In this document: positions 17,315 to 25,643 of the stretch, piece by piece
Position numbering within the stretch: position 1 is the first letter of the stretch
How the letters are laid out: the number at the start of each line of letters is the position of its first letter
Assembly: GCA_963851245.1 (NCBI GenBank)
Contig: CAWKOH010000001.1
Coordinates: 310,001-374,000, forward strand
Direction: 5' to 3'
DNA: 64,000 nucleotides
From: CAWKOH01 sp963851245
GTDB lineage: Bacteria; Actinomycetota; Acidimicrobiia; Acidimicrobiales; Palsa-688
Notes under the pieces: model-generated
Databases searched by the model: none
What the model saw: the letters and a program-made list of their open reading frames with translations, nothing else
What the model was told of the DNA's origin: nothing
Program-made: the position numbers and the translations under genes

Positions 17315-17794
17315 GTGACAGAGAGTCAGAAGGTCGTTCAGGAGTGGGAGACCCCGTCACTCGAGGAGATCCCGGTCATCAGCAAAGGCCACGTCCAGGC
17401 CCTCGAATCGTCCGACGATGACGCGGTCTGGGTCCAGGCGGGCATGCACCATGTGGTGATCCGCACCATCGGCTGCAAGACCGGCCAAGAGCACAAAGTG
17501 GCATTGCCGACCTGGCGTGATCCGGACGGGGTCCCCGTCGTGGTCGCCTCCTACGCGGGTGCGCCCCAGCACCCGTCCTGGTACCTCAACCTGTCGGATC
17601 GCACGGCCAATCCCGAGGTACTGGTGCGCACTCAGTCAGGCCAGTACTGGTCGGTTCCCGACATCCCGGAGGGCGAGGAGTACGACCGCATCTGGGCCCT
17701 CCTGACCGCGGACCGGGCCTGGTACAACGACTACCAGGCCAAGACCTCCCGCCGGATACCGCTGGTCCGGCTGCTCGAGACCCGGCCGGCGTAG
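17315..17794 (+). CDS. Nitroreductase/F420H2 quinone reductase family protein (Ddn-like)
   Basis: A 159-residue protein of the split beta-barrel DUF385/Ddn family, which binds deazaflavin F420. The family segment VIRTIGCKTGQEHKVALPTW (near 49-68) and the following HPSWYLNLSDRTANPEV segment are recognisable. It starts at GTG 17315. Together with the LLM proteins it suggests F420-dependent redox chemistry. It lies 59 bp after the SDR and may be co-transcribed. Confidence 0.88.
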   Translation: MTESQKVVQEWETPSLEEIPVISKGHVQALESSDDDAVWVQAGMHHVVIRTIGCKTGQEHKVALPTWRDPDGVPVVVASYAGAPQHPSWYLNLSDRTANPEVLVRTQSGQYWSVPDIPEGEEYDRIWALLTADRAWYNDYQAKTSRRIPLVRLLETRPA

Positions 17795-18115
17795 CGCAAC
17801 TGGCGGGTCCTGTCCGGTGCAGGCGTGGGCGGGTCCTGACCGGTGCGGATCCTTCCCGCTCGTCCTCGCTTCGCTGCGGGCGGCGGGCCCCTTCCTCACC
17901 GGCCACCCGCTCAGGACGCAGGCCACCCGCGATGCCGCCTAGGCGTCGGCCATCACACCAAATGTCTCGGTGCCACTTCGTTTTCTGGGAGTCAATCCGG
18001 TCCCAGACGAGGCCAATTCGACACCCAGACGTTCAGCTGGCACCGAGAGCTGAACAGACCGCCGCAGTATGGGGCCGCCCCGGACGACCGCCCACCGCGC
18101 CTGCTTTGCAGCAGG
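17795..18115. other. 321-bp convergent intergenic region without a gene
   Basis: This gap between convergent genes holds two 19-bp direct repeats (17802-17820 and 17828-17846, differing at one base, GGCGGGTCCTG-T/A-CCGGTGC). It also holds the 84-bp quasi-palindromic element at 17965-18048. No supportable coding region is seen. Confidence 0.7.
17965..18048. repeat. 84-bp quasi-palindromic repeat, copy 1
   Basis: The ends are TCTCGGTGCCAC (17965-17976) and CTGGCACCGAGA (18037-18048), inverted with 11 of 12 positions matching. The interior aligns without gaps, at roughly 60%, to the equally long copy at 39746-39829. It lies between convergent genes. It may be a REP- or MITE-like element or a specialised terminator. 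Confidence 0.75.
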
Positions 18116-19015
18116 TCAGGGGAGCAGGGGCACGACCTCGGAGCTGAAGGCCGCGATCTGGTCGATAGCCTCGGCGGCGCTTCGGGCCGGGAACTTCACC
18201 TGGATGTGCGTGACTCCGACAGCGGCCAGGCCGGCCAGGGACTCGGCGAGGGTGTCCGGCTTGCCGGTGGCGCACGGGCCGACCTCCCAGCCCGGGTCGC
18301 CGACATACAGCCTGGTCATGCCGCCCATGGCGAACGGCCGGTCCGAGCGGCCGGCCGCGTCCCGCATGCTGCGGATCTCCTCGATGGCCTTGGCCATGCC
18401 CTGCTCCGGGGGCCCCTGCGGCAACCAGCCGTCGCCGAGCTCGGCCGCCCGCCTGAGGGCAGCCGCGGTCGATCCGCCGATCCAGATCGGAGGTCCGCCG
18501 GGCTGCACCGGGCGGGGCGACTGGCCGAGTCCCCCGGCCCCCCATTCATCTGCGAAGGCCGCCCGGATAGCTCCGATTGCTTCGTTGGTCAAACGGCCCC
18601 GCTGCTGGAAGGGCACGCCCAACGCCTCGAACTCGGCGACCACATGACCGGCGCCCACACCGAGGACCGCCCGGCCGCCGGAAAGGGCATCCAGGGTGGA
18701 GAATGCCTTCGCCGTCAGGAGAGGGTTGCGGTAGGCCACGATGTAAACAGTCGATGCCAGGCGCACCCGCTCGGTAAGCCCGGCCAGCCACGACAGCGTC
18801 GACACGGTGTCGTACCACGTGGTGGTCATCCGCGGAGCCAGGTCCCGCGGTATGGCGACGTGATCGCAAACGCTGACGTAGTCGAAGCCGTTCTGGTCCG
18901 CGGCCCTGGCTATGGCGAGCAGTTCCGCCGGCCCGGCGCTGTGCTCCCACTCATCGGCCATGATCCGCGACTGCGCCTGCACCGGAAGCTGCATCCCGAA
19001 CTTGATCTCGCTCAT
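18116..19015 (-). CDS. F420-dependent LLM class oxidoreductase
   Basis: A 299-residue luciferase-like protein close in layout to the actinobacterial F420-dependent subgroup (TIGR03619-like). Landmarks are FGMQLPVQ at the start, GFDYVSVCDHVAIP near 39-52, VRLASTVYIVAYRNP near 83, GGRAVLGVGAGHV near 111 and the phosphate-loop PIWIGGSTAAALRRAAELGDGW near 178. The start is the ATG at 19015. It is divergent from 19157 across a gap with a strong 14-bp motif. Confidence 0.93.
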   Translation of the reverse strand: MSEIKFGMQLPVQAQSRIMADEWEHSAGPAELLAIARAADQNGFDYVSVCDHVAIPRDLAPRMTTTWYDTVSTLSWLAGLTERVRLASTVYIVAYRNPLLTAKAFSTLDALSGGRAVLGVGAGHVVAEFEALGVPFQQRGRLTNEAIGAIRAAFADEWGAGGLGQSPRPVQPGGPPIWIGGSTAAALRRAAELGDGWLPQGPPEQGMAKAIEEIRSMRDAAGRSDRPFAMGGMTRLYVGDPGWEVGPCATGKPDTLAESLAGLAAVGVTHIQVKFPARSAAEAIDQIAAFSSEVVPLLP

Positions 19016-19060
19016 GGCGCGCCATGTTGGTCGACGGAAGGTACTGCGTCAACCGCCACT

Positions 19061-19074
19061 TGATACTGTTGTCT
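19061..19074 (+). promoter_or_regulatory. Candidate operator, TGAYA-N4-TGTCT motif
   Basis: TGATACTGTTGTCT is a full match, placed between the divergent LLM (19015) and the EthD-like gene (19157). Confidence 0.65.
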
Positions 19075-19156
19075 CGGGGCGGGTCGCGATGCGAGGACAG
19101 ACCGTACTGTCGGGCGGGAGCCGTCGCTTGGCACCCCGAGACTTTGAGGAGGACCC

Positions 19157-19948
19157 ATGGAGGAGTACCCCGTCAAGATCGGCCAGATGCTGTTCACGAT
19201 GGTCGATCCTCACCACGGTCATGAGGTGGCCTACAACCGCTGGTACGAGCGCGACCACTTCTATTCCGGTTGCATGATTGGGCCGGGCTGGTTCGCGGGA
19301 CGGCGCTGGGTTGCGCCGCGGGCCCTCAAGGATCTCCGGTTCCCGGCCGACAGCCCGTTCGCCAAGCCCCTCGACGCCGGGTCCTACCTGTCCATCTACT
19401 GGGTGCACCTCGCCAACCTCGAGGAGGCCACGAAGTGGTCCGGCGAACAGGTGGTCTGGCTGTACCAGAACGGGCGCGGGTTCAACGAGCGCACCCACGC
19501 CCACACCGGCATGTATCTTCCCGACTCGAGCGTGCGAGCGCGGGAGGACGGCGTCCCCATCGAGCTGGCCCTCAACCACGAGTACAAGGGGCTGGGGGTT
19601 GTCGTCGTCGAGCCGGCCGAGGGCACCAGCCGCGGCGATCTGATCGCGACCCTGGAGGGCCCGGCGCGCCGATTGATGGATCCGCATGGGGTTGACCTGG
19701 TATGTAGCTGGCGAGTCATCCCCCGCCCGCCGGGCGCCCAGGCGCCCATGTCTCTCGGAACCGACGGTGGCAGCGACGAGCGAGTGGTGCAGCTCTGCTT
19801 CATGGAGACGGAACCGACCGCGATCTGGGACCGGTTCCACACCTACGCCAAGGAGATCGAGCAGACGGGGGCGGGCGTGGTGACCTTCGCCGCCCCCTTC
19901 CTGCCGACCGTGGTCGGCACCGACGCCTACACAGATCAACTCTGGTAG
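19157..19948 (+). CDS. Conserved protein, probable dimeric alpha/beta-barrel (EthD-like)
   Basis: A 263-residue cytosolic protein starting at ATG 19157 after GAGGAGGAC. The N-terminal part FTMVDPHHGHEVAYNRWYER followed by DHFYSGCMIGPGWFAGRRW resembles EthD/dimeric alpha-beta barrel proteins. The last third (QLCFMETEP onward) may be a second such domain. No enzyme activity can be assigned. Its 3' end, including the TAG stop, is the first unit of a 20-bp tandem repeat. Confidence 0.75.
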   Translation: MEEYPVKIGQMLFTMVDPHHGHEVAYNRWYERDHFYSGCMIGPGWFAGRRWVAPRALKDLRFPADSPFAKPLDAGSYLSIYWVHLANLEEATKWSGEQVVWLYQNGRGFNERTHAHTGMYLPDSSVRAREDGVPIELALNHEYKGLGVVVVEPAEGTSRGDLIATLEGPARRLMDPHGVDLVCSWRVIPRPPGAQAPMSLGTDGGSDERVVQLCFMETEPTAIWDRFHTYAKEIEQTGAGVVTFAAPFLPTVVGTDAYTDQLW

Positions 19949-20033
19949 GAGCAGGTCAACTCTGGTAAGAGCAGGCCAACTCTGGTAGGAGCAGGTCAAC
20001 TCTGGTGGGCCCGGGTCAACCTCGGTAGGAGCC
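19934..20033. repeat. 5 x 20-bp tandem repeat covering a gene's stop codon
   Basis: Five head-to-tail units of about GGTCAACTCTGGTAGGAGCA. Unit 1 (19934-19953) is the last five codons plus stop of the preceding gene (GAT CAA CTC TGG TAG). Units 2-5 follow in the convergent gap and become less perfect towards the TetR gene. Unit 4 has lost the TAG and unit 5 is diverged. Confidence 0.85.
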
Positions 20034-20051
20034 CCACCCCGCCGGCGGGGC

Positions 20052-20750
20052 TCAGCGCTTGGCGGCCTTCTTAGCCTGGGGCGGAGGCGAACCAAACACG
20101 GAGCGATGTATGAACTCGGCCAGCCCGGTGACCAACTCGGCGTCGCTCACCAGGAGCTCGCCGCGATGCACCGACTCGTTCGCCCCCTCGAGCAGGGCGT
20201 AGATAGAGAGGGCGGCCATCTCAGGATCCAGTCCCGTCGCTCCGGTCGCCCGGATACGGTCACCGATGACGGTCAGGACCCGCCGCTGGTCTCGGAGCCC
20301 GGCCCGTCCGGCCCGGCTGTCGTCCTCGTCGGCCAGCGCCTCCGCCAGGGCGTGGTACACCGGTGCGTGGCGCTTGAAGCCGGCGCACACTTCTGCGACC
20401 CAGTCCCGTAGCTCCGCGAACCCTTCAGGGCCCGGCTCGAGGGCCGGCATGGCGGCCATGCTCGAGCGCAGGTCGGCACCGACATCCTGGGCCAGGGCGT
20501 AGAGGAGATCGTCTTTGTCCGAGAAATAGGCGTAGACAGTGCCGTGGGCCGTTCCAGCCCGCTTCGCCAGGCGAGCCATCCGGGCCCCGTGCCACCCATG
20601 GGCGGCGAACTCGGCCTCGGCGGCATCGAGCAGCTTGACCAGCGTGCGGCGGCCGTGGGCCCGGGTCGATCGGGCTTTGACGGTTTGAGCCCAGCGCTGA
20701 TCGGACTCAGCGCCGTCGCTTTCGTTTACGGATGATCCGGTTCTGGCCAC
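20052..20750 (-). CDS. TetR/AcrR family transcriptional regulator
   Basis: A 232-residue regulator. The helix-turn-helix spans roughly residues 33-80, with LLDAAEAEFAAHGWHGARM and the recognition part GTAHGTVYAYFSDKDDLLYAL. The C-terminal ligand-binding domain ends in a basic tail (PPPQAKKAAKR). The GTG at 20750, 7 nt after the stop of the upstream TetR gene, is preferred to an ATG that would overlap it by 53 bp. The two TetR genes form a tandem pair. The ligand could be an acyl-CoA, as in many catabolic TetR proteins (inference). Confidence 0.88.
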   Translation of the reverse strand: MARTGSSVNESDGAESDQRWAQTVKARSTRAHGRRTLVKLLDAAEAEFAAHGWHGARMARLAKRAGTAHGTVYAYFSDKDDLLYALAQDVGADLRSSMAAMPALEPGPEGFAELRDWVAEVCAGFKRHAPVYHALAEALADEDDSRAGRAGLRDQRRVLTVIGDRIRATGATGLDPEMAALSIYALLEGANESVHRGELLVSDAELVTGLAEFIHRSVFGSPPPQAKKAAKR

Positions 20751-20757
20751 CCTGCCC

Positions 20758-21390
20758 CTACTCCTTGGCGGCCACGCGCAACCGGCCGCGCCGCTCAGAC
20801 CCGGCACCAAAGTAGGCCCGGTGCAACATGGTGGCCAACGTGGGCGGGAGCCGACTCGGGTCTACCCGCGAATGCCGGTGCAGAACGTAGAACGTCGCCC
20901 GGTTGAGCAGAATGAGCAGAAGAGCGGCCTGAACCTCGGCATCCACGTCAGATGGAGTGCCGACCGCCATGATGCGCTGCTCCAGACCTGTGAGCAGGGC
21001 GTGAAAGGTGGTCGCCGCCTCTTTGCGCAGAGCGGACTCGGGACGGTCCACTTGCTCCATCCAGGCCCGCACCACGCCCCGCTGGCGCTCCTGCATCTCG
21101 CTGTAGGCCGACACCAGCTTTTCCAGGCCCTCCCGGCCGTCGACCGCCGGATCAAACGCGGCCAGCGCCTTGGTCAGCGCCCTCATCTCCAAGAAGCATC
21201 GGCGACTGAGCTCGTCGAAGAGGTCGTCCTTGCTTCGGAAGTAACGGTAAAAGGTGGCGCGCGAAGTGGCGGCGGCCGTGATTATGTCGTCTACCGTGGC
21301 GCTGGCGTAGCCGGACACGGCGAAAACCCGCTGCGCCGCTTCCAGGAGCCGGCTGCGCAAGTCAACGCTCTTTGACGGCTCTGTCTGCAT
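20758..21390 (-). CDS. TetR/AcrR family transcriptional regulator
   Basis: A 210-residue regulator with HTH ASATVDDIITAAATSRATFYR followed by YFRSKDDLFDEL near 27-60. Codons 2-6 contain the sequence ACAGAGCCGTCA, part of a copy of the 14-bp motif found at many promoters in the window (21373-21386). This makes it the best local candidate for the motif's binding protein with autoregulation. That link is inference; no other regulator gene was recognised here apart from its tandem neighbour. Confidence 0.9.
   Translation of the reverse strand: MQTEPSKSVDLRSRLLEAAQRVFAVSGYASATVDDIITAAATSRATFYRYFRSKDDLFDELSRRCFLEMRALTKALAAFDPAVDGREGLEKLVSAYSEMQERQRGVVRAWMEQVDRPESALRKEAATTFHALLTGLEQRIMAVGTPSDVDAEVQAALLLILLNRATFYVLHRHSRVDPSRLPPTLATMLHRAYFGAGSERRGRLRVAAKE
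21373..21386 (+). promoter_or_regulatory. Candidate operator, TGAYA-N4-TGTCT motif within a TetR gene start
   Basis: TGACGGCTCTGTCT lies within the first codons of the TetR gene that starts at 21390. A bound repressor here would block its own transcription or early elongation. It could also be a chance match because it is coding. Confidence 0.45.
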
Positions 21391-21465
21391 TAAAGCCCGG
21401 GCCTCCCACTCATCTCCGCTGGCATGGTAGCCGCCCCCCTGGACGACCCTGCGGTACCCCGCCGG

Positions 21466-22662
21466 TCACGGTACCGCCCCTGACTCTTTCATATCAGCGA
21501 TGTCGTTCCAGGAGTGACCCAACTCGAGGAGGATCTCTTCTGTGTGCTGACCGAACTCCGGGGCTACGCCCAGCCCCGCCTGGCGGTCGTCGAAAGTGAC
21601 TGGACCTCGCACCACGCGCAACGTCTCGCCGGAGGGATGTTCGACAGCGACGACGTAGCCGTTTTCCCGGGCTTGAGGGTCATCCCCCGCCTCGGCCGAG
21701 TCGGCCACTGGTTCCCACGGTGCAGTCAGCGAAGACAGCCGGGCCCGCCATTCAGACAGTGGAGCACTGGCAAAGATGGCGGCCAGAACAGCCTGGCACG
21801 CCTCCGAGTTCTCGGCCCGCGCCGCTGCATCTTGAAAGCGTGGATCTTCGATCAGCTCGTCGTGGCCAAGGGCGCGGCATAGTGGCGCCCACCACCTCTG
21901 TGACTCGAGCATCGACAGCATGATCCAGCGGCCGTCCGCGGTGGCGTAGTGGGTGCCTATCGGGTTGGTCGCCCGGCGCTCGCGGCGGGAGAAATCGGAT
22001 CCCGTCGCCAGGGAGTAGACGATGTCCGAGGACGCCACCCACATGGCGCTGCTCAGAAGAGAAACGTCGACGACCGATGTCACCCCGGTCTTCTGCCGCC
22101 GGTAAAGGGCCGAAGCGATTCCGAAGGCTATCGCGAGCGACGCCGTCTTGTCCCCGAAGCCGGGTCTCGGTTGCACCAGCGGGGTCCCTGTTCGGGTGAA
22201 GGAATTCAGTATCCCGGCCCGGCCGAAGAAGACGGCCGCGTCGTAACCGGGCTTGCCGGCCTCCGGCCCACGCGGTCCCACGGCGTCGGCCTTGGCATAG
22301 ACGATGGAGGGATTCACGGCGCGGATATCGTCGACGTCTATCCGCAGGCTCCGGCGAGCACCCGGAAGGAAGCTGGTCACGAAGACGTCCGCCCCGGCCG
22401 CCAGTTCGTACAGGACATCGCGGCCGGAATCGCTGGTGATGTCCAGGGCGATCGAACGCTTGCCGCGGTTGGCCTGTTCGACCATCAGGTTCACAGGCCC
22501 CTGCATCGGGCTGACCCCGCCCGTGACCAGTCCCCGGGCCGGATCGCCGCCCCGCGGGTGCTCGACCTTCACCACGTCGGCTCCGTAGTCGGCCATGAGC
22601 ACCGCGGCGGCGGGAACCATGATCCACGTCCCGACCTCCAGGACTCTCACCCCTTCGAACAA
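21466..22662 (-). CDS. CoA-transferase family III (CaiB/BaiF type)
   Basis: A 398-residue protein of the usual family length. It transfers CoA between acids by an aspartyl-CoA intermediate. Landmarks are RVLEVGTWIMVPAAAVLMADYGADVVKVEHP (near 5-35), NRGKRSIALD near 65-74 and the likely catalytic Asp in GFGDKTASLA near 170. It starts with TTG 22662 after a GGAGGTG site. It could activate a carboxylic substrate of the pathway. Confidence 0.93.
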   Translation of the reverse strand: MFEGVRVLEVGTWIMVPAAAVLMADYGADVVKVEHPRGGDPARGLVTGGVSPMQGPVNLMVEQANRGKRSIALDITSDSGRDVLYELAAGADVFVTSFLPGARRSLRIDVDDIRAVNPSIVYAKADAVGPRGPEAGKPGYDAAVFFGRAGILNSFTRTGTPLVQPRPGFGDKTASLAIAFGIASALYRRQKTGVTSVVDVSLLSSAMWVASSDIVYSLATGSDFSRRERRATNPIGTHYATADGRWIMLSMLESQRWWAPLCRALGHDELIEDPRFQDAAARAENSEACQAVLAAIFASAPLSEWRARLSSLTAPWEPVADSAEAGDDPQARENGYVVAVEHPSGETLRVVRGPVTFDDRQAGLGVAPEFGQHTEEILLELGHSWNDIADMKESGAVP

Positions 22663-22699
22663 CCGACACCTCCTACGAGAGCGCGACCTACTGGGGTGA

Positions 22700-22716
22700 C
22701 TTCGCCGGCGGCGAAG
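22700..22716. terminator. Hairpin downstream of the amidohydrolase at 22745
   Basis: CTTCGCC-GGC-GGCGAAG is a perfect 7-bp stem with a 3-nt loop, lying in the 82-bp gap after the minus-strand stop at 22745. A second hairpin (CCCCCGGAGGGGG) follows the stop more closely. No T-tract. Confidence 0.45.
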
Positions 22717-22744
22717 CCGCCAATCCGCCCCCGGAGGGGGACCG

Positions 22745-23968
22745 CTACTTGGTGATCCCGAAACGCTCGAGGCCGAAGGCCTTGATGGCGTTCCCCCGGG
22801 TCAGCTTGTAGAGCTCCTCCTCATTCAAGCCGGCCTCTTCGGAGATCTTGGCGAGCGTCTCCTTGGAATGAGGGAAGGTCGAGTCGGCGTGGGGATAATC
22901 CGTCTCGAAGCAGATCTGGTCCATCCCGATCACCTCCCGGTTACGCAAACCGGTCTGGTCGTCGAAGATGCAGCCGTAGACGCGCCCGGGGATGTAGCTC
23001 GAAGGTGGTTCCGGCAGCCAAGTCCCGAAGCTGTTGTTCGAGCGCTCCTCCCAAAGCTTGTCGGCCCGCTCCAGAATGTAAGGCATCCAGCCGACCTGAC
23101 CTTCCGAATAGGCGATGGTCAGTTTGGGAAAGCGGTCCAGGGTCCCGGAGAAGAGGTAGTCGCAAAGCGACCCCATGGCGTTCTGAAAGGTCAGAGTCGA
23201 CGAGATGATGAAGGGCGCGTCGGGCGCCGTTGACGGCATCTTCGACGACGACCCGATGTGCATGCACACCACGGTGCCGGTCTCTTCGCAGGCGGTGAAG
23301 AAGGGGTCCCAGAAGCGGTTCTTGTCATGGATCGACGGCAAACCGAGCGGGTAAGGGTTCTCCGGGAAAGTGACAGCAAAAGAGCCTTTGGCGGCAGAGC
23401 GCCGGATCTCGTCGGCCGCCAGATTGGCATCCCACAGGGGAACGATCGTCAACGGGATGAGCCGTCCCCGACCCGCCCCGCCGGACCACTCATCGATCAT
23501 CCAGTCGTTGTACGCCTTTACGCAAAGAAGGCCGAGTTCCTTGTCCTCCCGTTCGTAGAAGGTCTGACCACAGAAGCGGGGCAGGGTGTTCGGGAAGCAG
23601 ATGGCTGCCTCGGTGTGATTGGCGTCCATGTCCTCCAGGCGGGCGGCCTGGTCCCATGTGCCCTTGCGGATCTGGTCGAAGGTCGTCACTGCGAAGCCGA
23701 CCTCGTCGAATCCCACCGCGGCCGACAGCATCATGAACGGCGAGACCAGATCGTCGTAGTACCAGACATCGCTCCACTCACCGTCGGGATCCTCGGCCCA
23801 GCCGGTCGAGCCGGCTCCGCCCCGGCCGACGTCGGCCGCGAAGCTGATCTTCTTCCTCTCGATGCGCGGACCCCGGTCCTTGTAGCGGGCGGGCAGGCGA
23901 GACTGCCAGAGATCCGGCGGCTCGACCACGTGATCGTCCACCGAAATGATTCGAGGTATCTCTGTCAT
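22745..23968 (-). CDS. Amidohydrolase family 2
   Basis: A 407-residue TIM-barrel hydrolase with N-terminal SVDDHVVEPPDLW near 9-21, where the HxH motif reads DDH. FPNTLPRFCGQTF is near 122, MHIGSSSKMPS near 237 and the C-terminal ETDYPHADSTFPHSKE near 360. It belongs to the same subgroup as the broken gene at 38444-39717. It is cytosolic, in operon with the ACAD at 23979 (10-bp gap). The reaction is not assignable from sequence. Confidence 0.92.
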   Translation of the reverse strand: MTEIPRIISVDDHVVEPPDLWQSRLPARYKDRGPRIERKKISFAADVGRGGAGSTGWAEDPDGEWSDVWYYDDLVSPFMMLSAAVGFDEVGFAVTTFDQIRKGTWDQAARLEDMDANHTEAAICFPNTLPRFCGQTFYEREDKELGLLCVKAYNDWMIDEWSGGAGRGRLIPLTIVPLWDANLAADEIRRSAAKGSFAVTFPENPYPLGLPSIHDKNRFWDPFFTACEETGTVVCMHIGSSSKMPSTAPDAPFIISSTLTFQNAMGSLCDYLFSGTLDRFPKLTIAYSEGQVGWMPYILERADKLWEERSNNSFGTWLPEPPSSYIPGRVYGCIFDDQTGLRNREVIGMDQICFETDYPHADSTFPHSKETLAKISEEAGLNEEELYKLTRGNAIKAFGLERFGITK

Positions 23969-23978
23969 GGCATCTCCC

Positions 23979-25037
23979 TTATGAAGTCCCTTTACCAGCT
24001 ATGAGCCTCTCCTCCGTCATCGGAGGGGCTCCCCACAACTCGTCAGCCAATTGTCGCAGCTCACGGGTCGGATCGCCTCCGAGCAACGCCAATCCCTTCA
24101 CCCGTCTCAGGTACAACTGGATGTCGTATTCGAGCATAAACCCGTAGCCGCCGTGAAAGTGCAGCGCATCGGTCACCGTCTGCTCGGATACCTCGGCGGC
24201 CAGGCCGGACGCCATCAGGGCCAGCTCGCGCCTTCGGTCTGAATCCTGGTCGGCCGCCCAGGCCGCTTTCCGGGTGAGAAGGAGGGCTCCGTCCAAGGAG
24301 GTGGTCAGATCAGCCATGCGGTGGGCGACCGACTGGTACGAAGCTATGGGGACCCCGAAGGCCCTCCGGCCGGTTGTGTACTCCACGGCGATGCGCAGGG
24401 CCCGGCGGGCCGCGCCCACCAACCAGGCAGAGGCCATGACCCGCCACTCGTCACGAGCCCGACCCACGGCCGAGACGGCAGCCGGTCCTTTCGCCACTGC
24501 GCGCCCGCCCGCCAGCGTCCGGTGCGAGACGGGCAACGAACCGAGGTTGGGAAGAGCCTCGTATGAGGGTCGGTCGGCACTTACTTCCACCGCCTCGCCT
24601 CGGAGGGCGACCACGTGGGCCGCCACCGCTCCGGCCGGCACCCACCTGAGCTCATCTCCAACAGGGGACGAGAGAGCAAGGGTCGTCACCGACCCGCCGC
24701 TGATGGCATCGTCCAGAATGCTCAGCGCATCGGAGGTTTGGAGACGGGCCAGCAGGCGGTTGGCTACGACGCTCTCGATGAGGGGTACGGGGGCGAGGAA
24801 CTCGCCCGCCAGTTCAGCGACCAGCGCCGTGTCGGTCAGCCCGGCCCCGCTCCCACCGCAGTCCTCGGGGACGGCCATCTCCGGCAGCCCGAGAGCCACC
24901 ACCTGCTCCCACAGCCGGGGCGAGAACCCCAGCGGCTCGACTTCGCGGACGAGCTCTGTCCCTGATTCCTTCTCGAACAGGGCGCGCACACTGTGCTGGA
25001 GCTGCTCCTGCTCTTCGGACAGGGCGAGATCGAACAC
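23979..25037 (-). CDS. Acyl-CoA dehydrogenase (smaller chain type)
   Basis: A 352-residue ACAD-fold protein starting with GTG 25037. It has the C-terminal segment FHGGYGFMLEYDIQLYLRRVKG and belongs to the short FadE group. No large-chain partner is next to it; it may combine with one of the larger ACADs in the window. It is first in the operon with the amidohydrolase at 22745. Two copies of the 14-bp motif lie in its upstream region. Confidence 0.92.
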   Translation of the reverse strand: MFDLALSEEQEQLQHSVRALFEKESGTELVREVEPLGFSPRLWEQVVALGLPEMAVPEDCGGSGAGLTDTALVAELAGEFLAPVPLIESVVANRLLARLQTSDALSILDDAISGGSVTTLALSSPVGDELRWVPAGAVAAHVVALRGEAVEVSADRPSYEALPNLGSLPVSHRTLAGGRAVAKGPAAVSAVGRARDEWRVMASAWLVGAARRALRIAVEYTTGRRAFGVPIASYQSVAHRMADLTTSLDGALLLTRKAAWAADQDSDRRRELALMASGLAAEVSEQTVTDALHFHGGYGFMLEYDIQLYLRRVKGLALLGGDPTRELRQLADELWGAPPMTEERLIAGKGTS

Positions 25038-25090
25038 TCAGGCTCCCCCGGCGGACGAACGCGCCATCGGAGCCCTACGGTAGCAGTAGA

Positions 25091-25104
25091 TGACAGCTTC
25101 GTCT
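25091..25104 (+). promoter_or_regulatory. Candidate operator, TGAYA-N4-TGTCT motif (tandem, first)
   Basis: TGACAGCTTCGTCT is between divergent ACAD (25037) and cupin (25185) genes. It lies 11 bp from a second, oppositely oriented copy. Confidence 0.6.
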
Positions 25105-25115
25105 ACTCAGAGCCG

Positions 25116-25129
25116 AGACAGTCTTATCA
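25116..25129 (-). promoter_or_regulatory. Candidate operator, TGAYA-N4-TGTCT motif (tandem, second)
   Basis: On the minus strand, TGATAAGACTGTCT. The two sites are spaced 25 bp start to start, about 2.4 helical turns, so they could bind two dimers on nearby faces of the DNA. Confidence 0.6.
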
Positions 25130-25184
25130 GGTTCCCGCTACGCTGCAGCGCGATGATGTCGGACCAGCGGAGGAGGGATCTGGA

Positions 25185-25643
25185 GTGGCCGAGCTGAAGA
25201 TCCTCCGGATAAGTGACTTCCCCCCGGTCGAGGTGCTGGCCCAGATGCATGGAGACCGCCGGGTAGGGGTTCACTTGCGGTTCCTCGAGCAGACCCCGAC
25301 CCGCAGCTTCTTCCATTGCCACTACGACCCCGGCATGACCATCGAGGTTCACGGGCACGCCAGCGATCACGCCATCTATGTTCTCAACGGCTCCCTCACA
25401 GTCGGCGCAGTCGGCTGCAGCGAGGGCACCCTGGTCGTGCTCGAGAAAGGAGCGATCTTCGGGCCACTCGTGGCAGGTCCGGAGGGCACCGACCTGCTGG
25501 AGTTCTATGCCGGAGATACGACCCCGGTCCCCGACGATCCCGAGGGATTCGCAGCCCTGCTGCGTGAACGAGACATCCAGCCCGTGCCCGTGGCCTTCAC
25601 CCGCCACGCTGAGGAGCCCGCCAACCCGCCGCCGGCGTCTTGA
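25185..25643 (+). CDS. Cupin-fold protein (ChrR-like/cupin_2)
   Basis: A 152-residue single-domain cupin. The metal-site pattern is HCHYDPGMTIEVHGHASDH near 43-61 and GPLVAGPEGTDLLEFYAG near 92-109. The GTG at 25185 follows GGAGGAGGG. Such proteins may be small dioxygenases, isomerases or metal-dependent sensors. It overlaps the next gene by 4 nt, so the two are translationally coupled. Confidence 0.85.
   Translation: MAELKILRISDFPPVEVLAQMHGDRRVGVHLRFLEQTPTRSFFHCHYDPGMTIEVHGHASDHAIYVLNGSLTVGAVGCSEGTLVVLEKGAIFGPLVAGPEGTDLLEFYAGDTTPVPDDPEGFAALLRERDIQPVPVAFTRHAEEPANPPPAS

Noticed and set aside
17965..18048. Phage attachment site or insertion sequence
   Set aside because: No integrase or transposase and no target duplication are visible; the element is only 84 bp.
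19934..20033. CRISPR-like array
   Set aside because: The 20-bp units are head-to-tail without spacers and derive from a gene end, so this is a simple tandem repeat.
20751..20810. Longer start of the second TetR gene
   Set aside because: It would overlap the upstream TetR by 53 bp and has low-complexity sequence; GTG 20750 fits the spacing.
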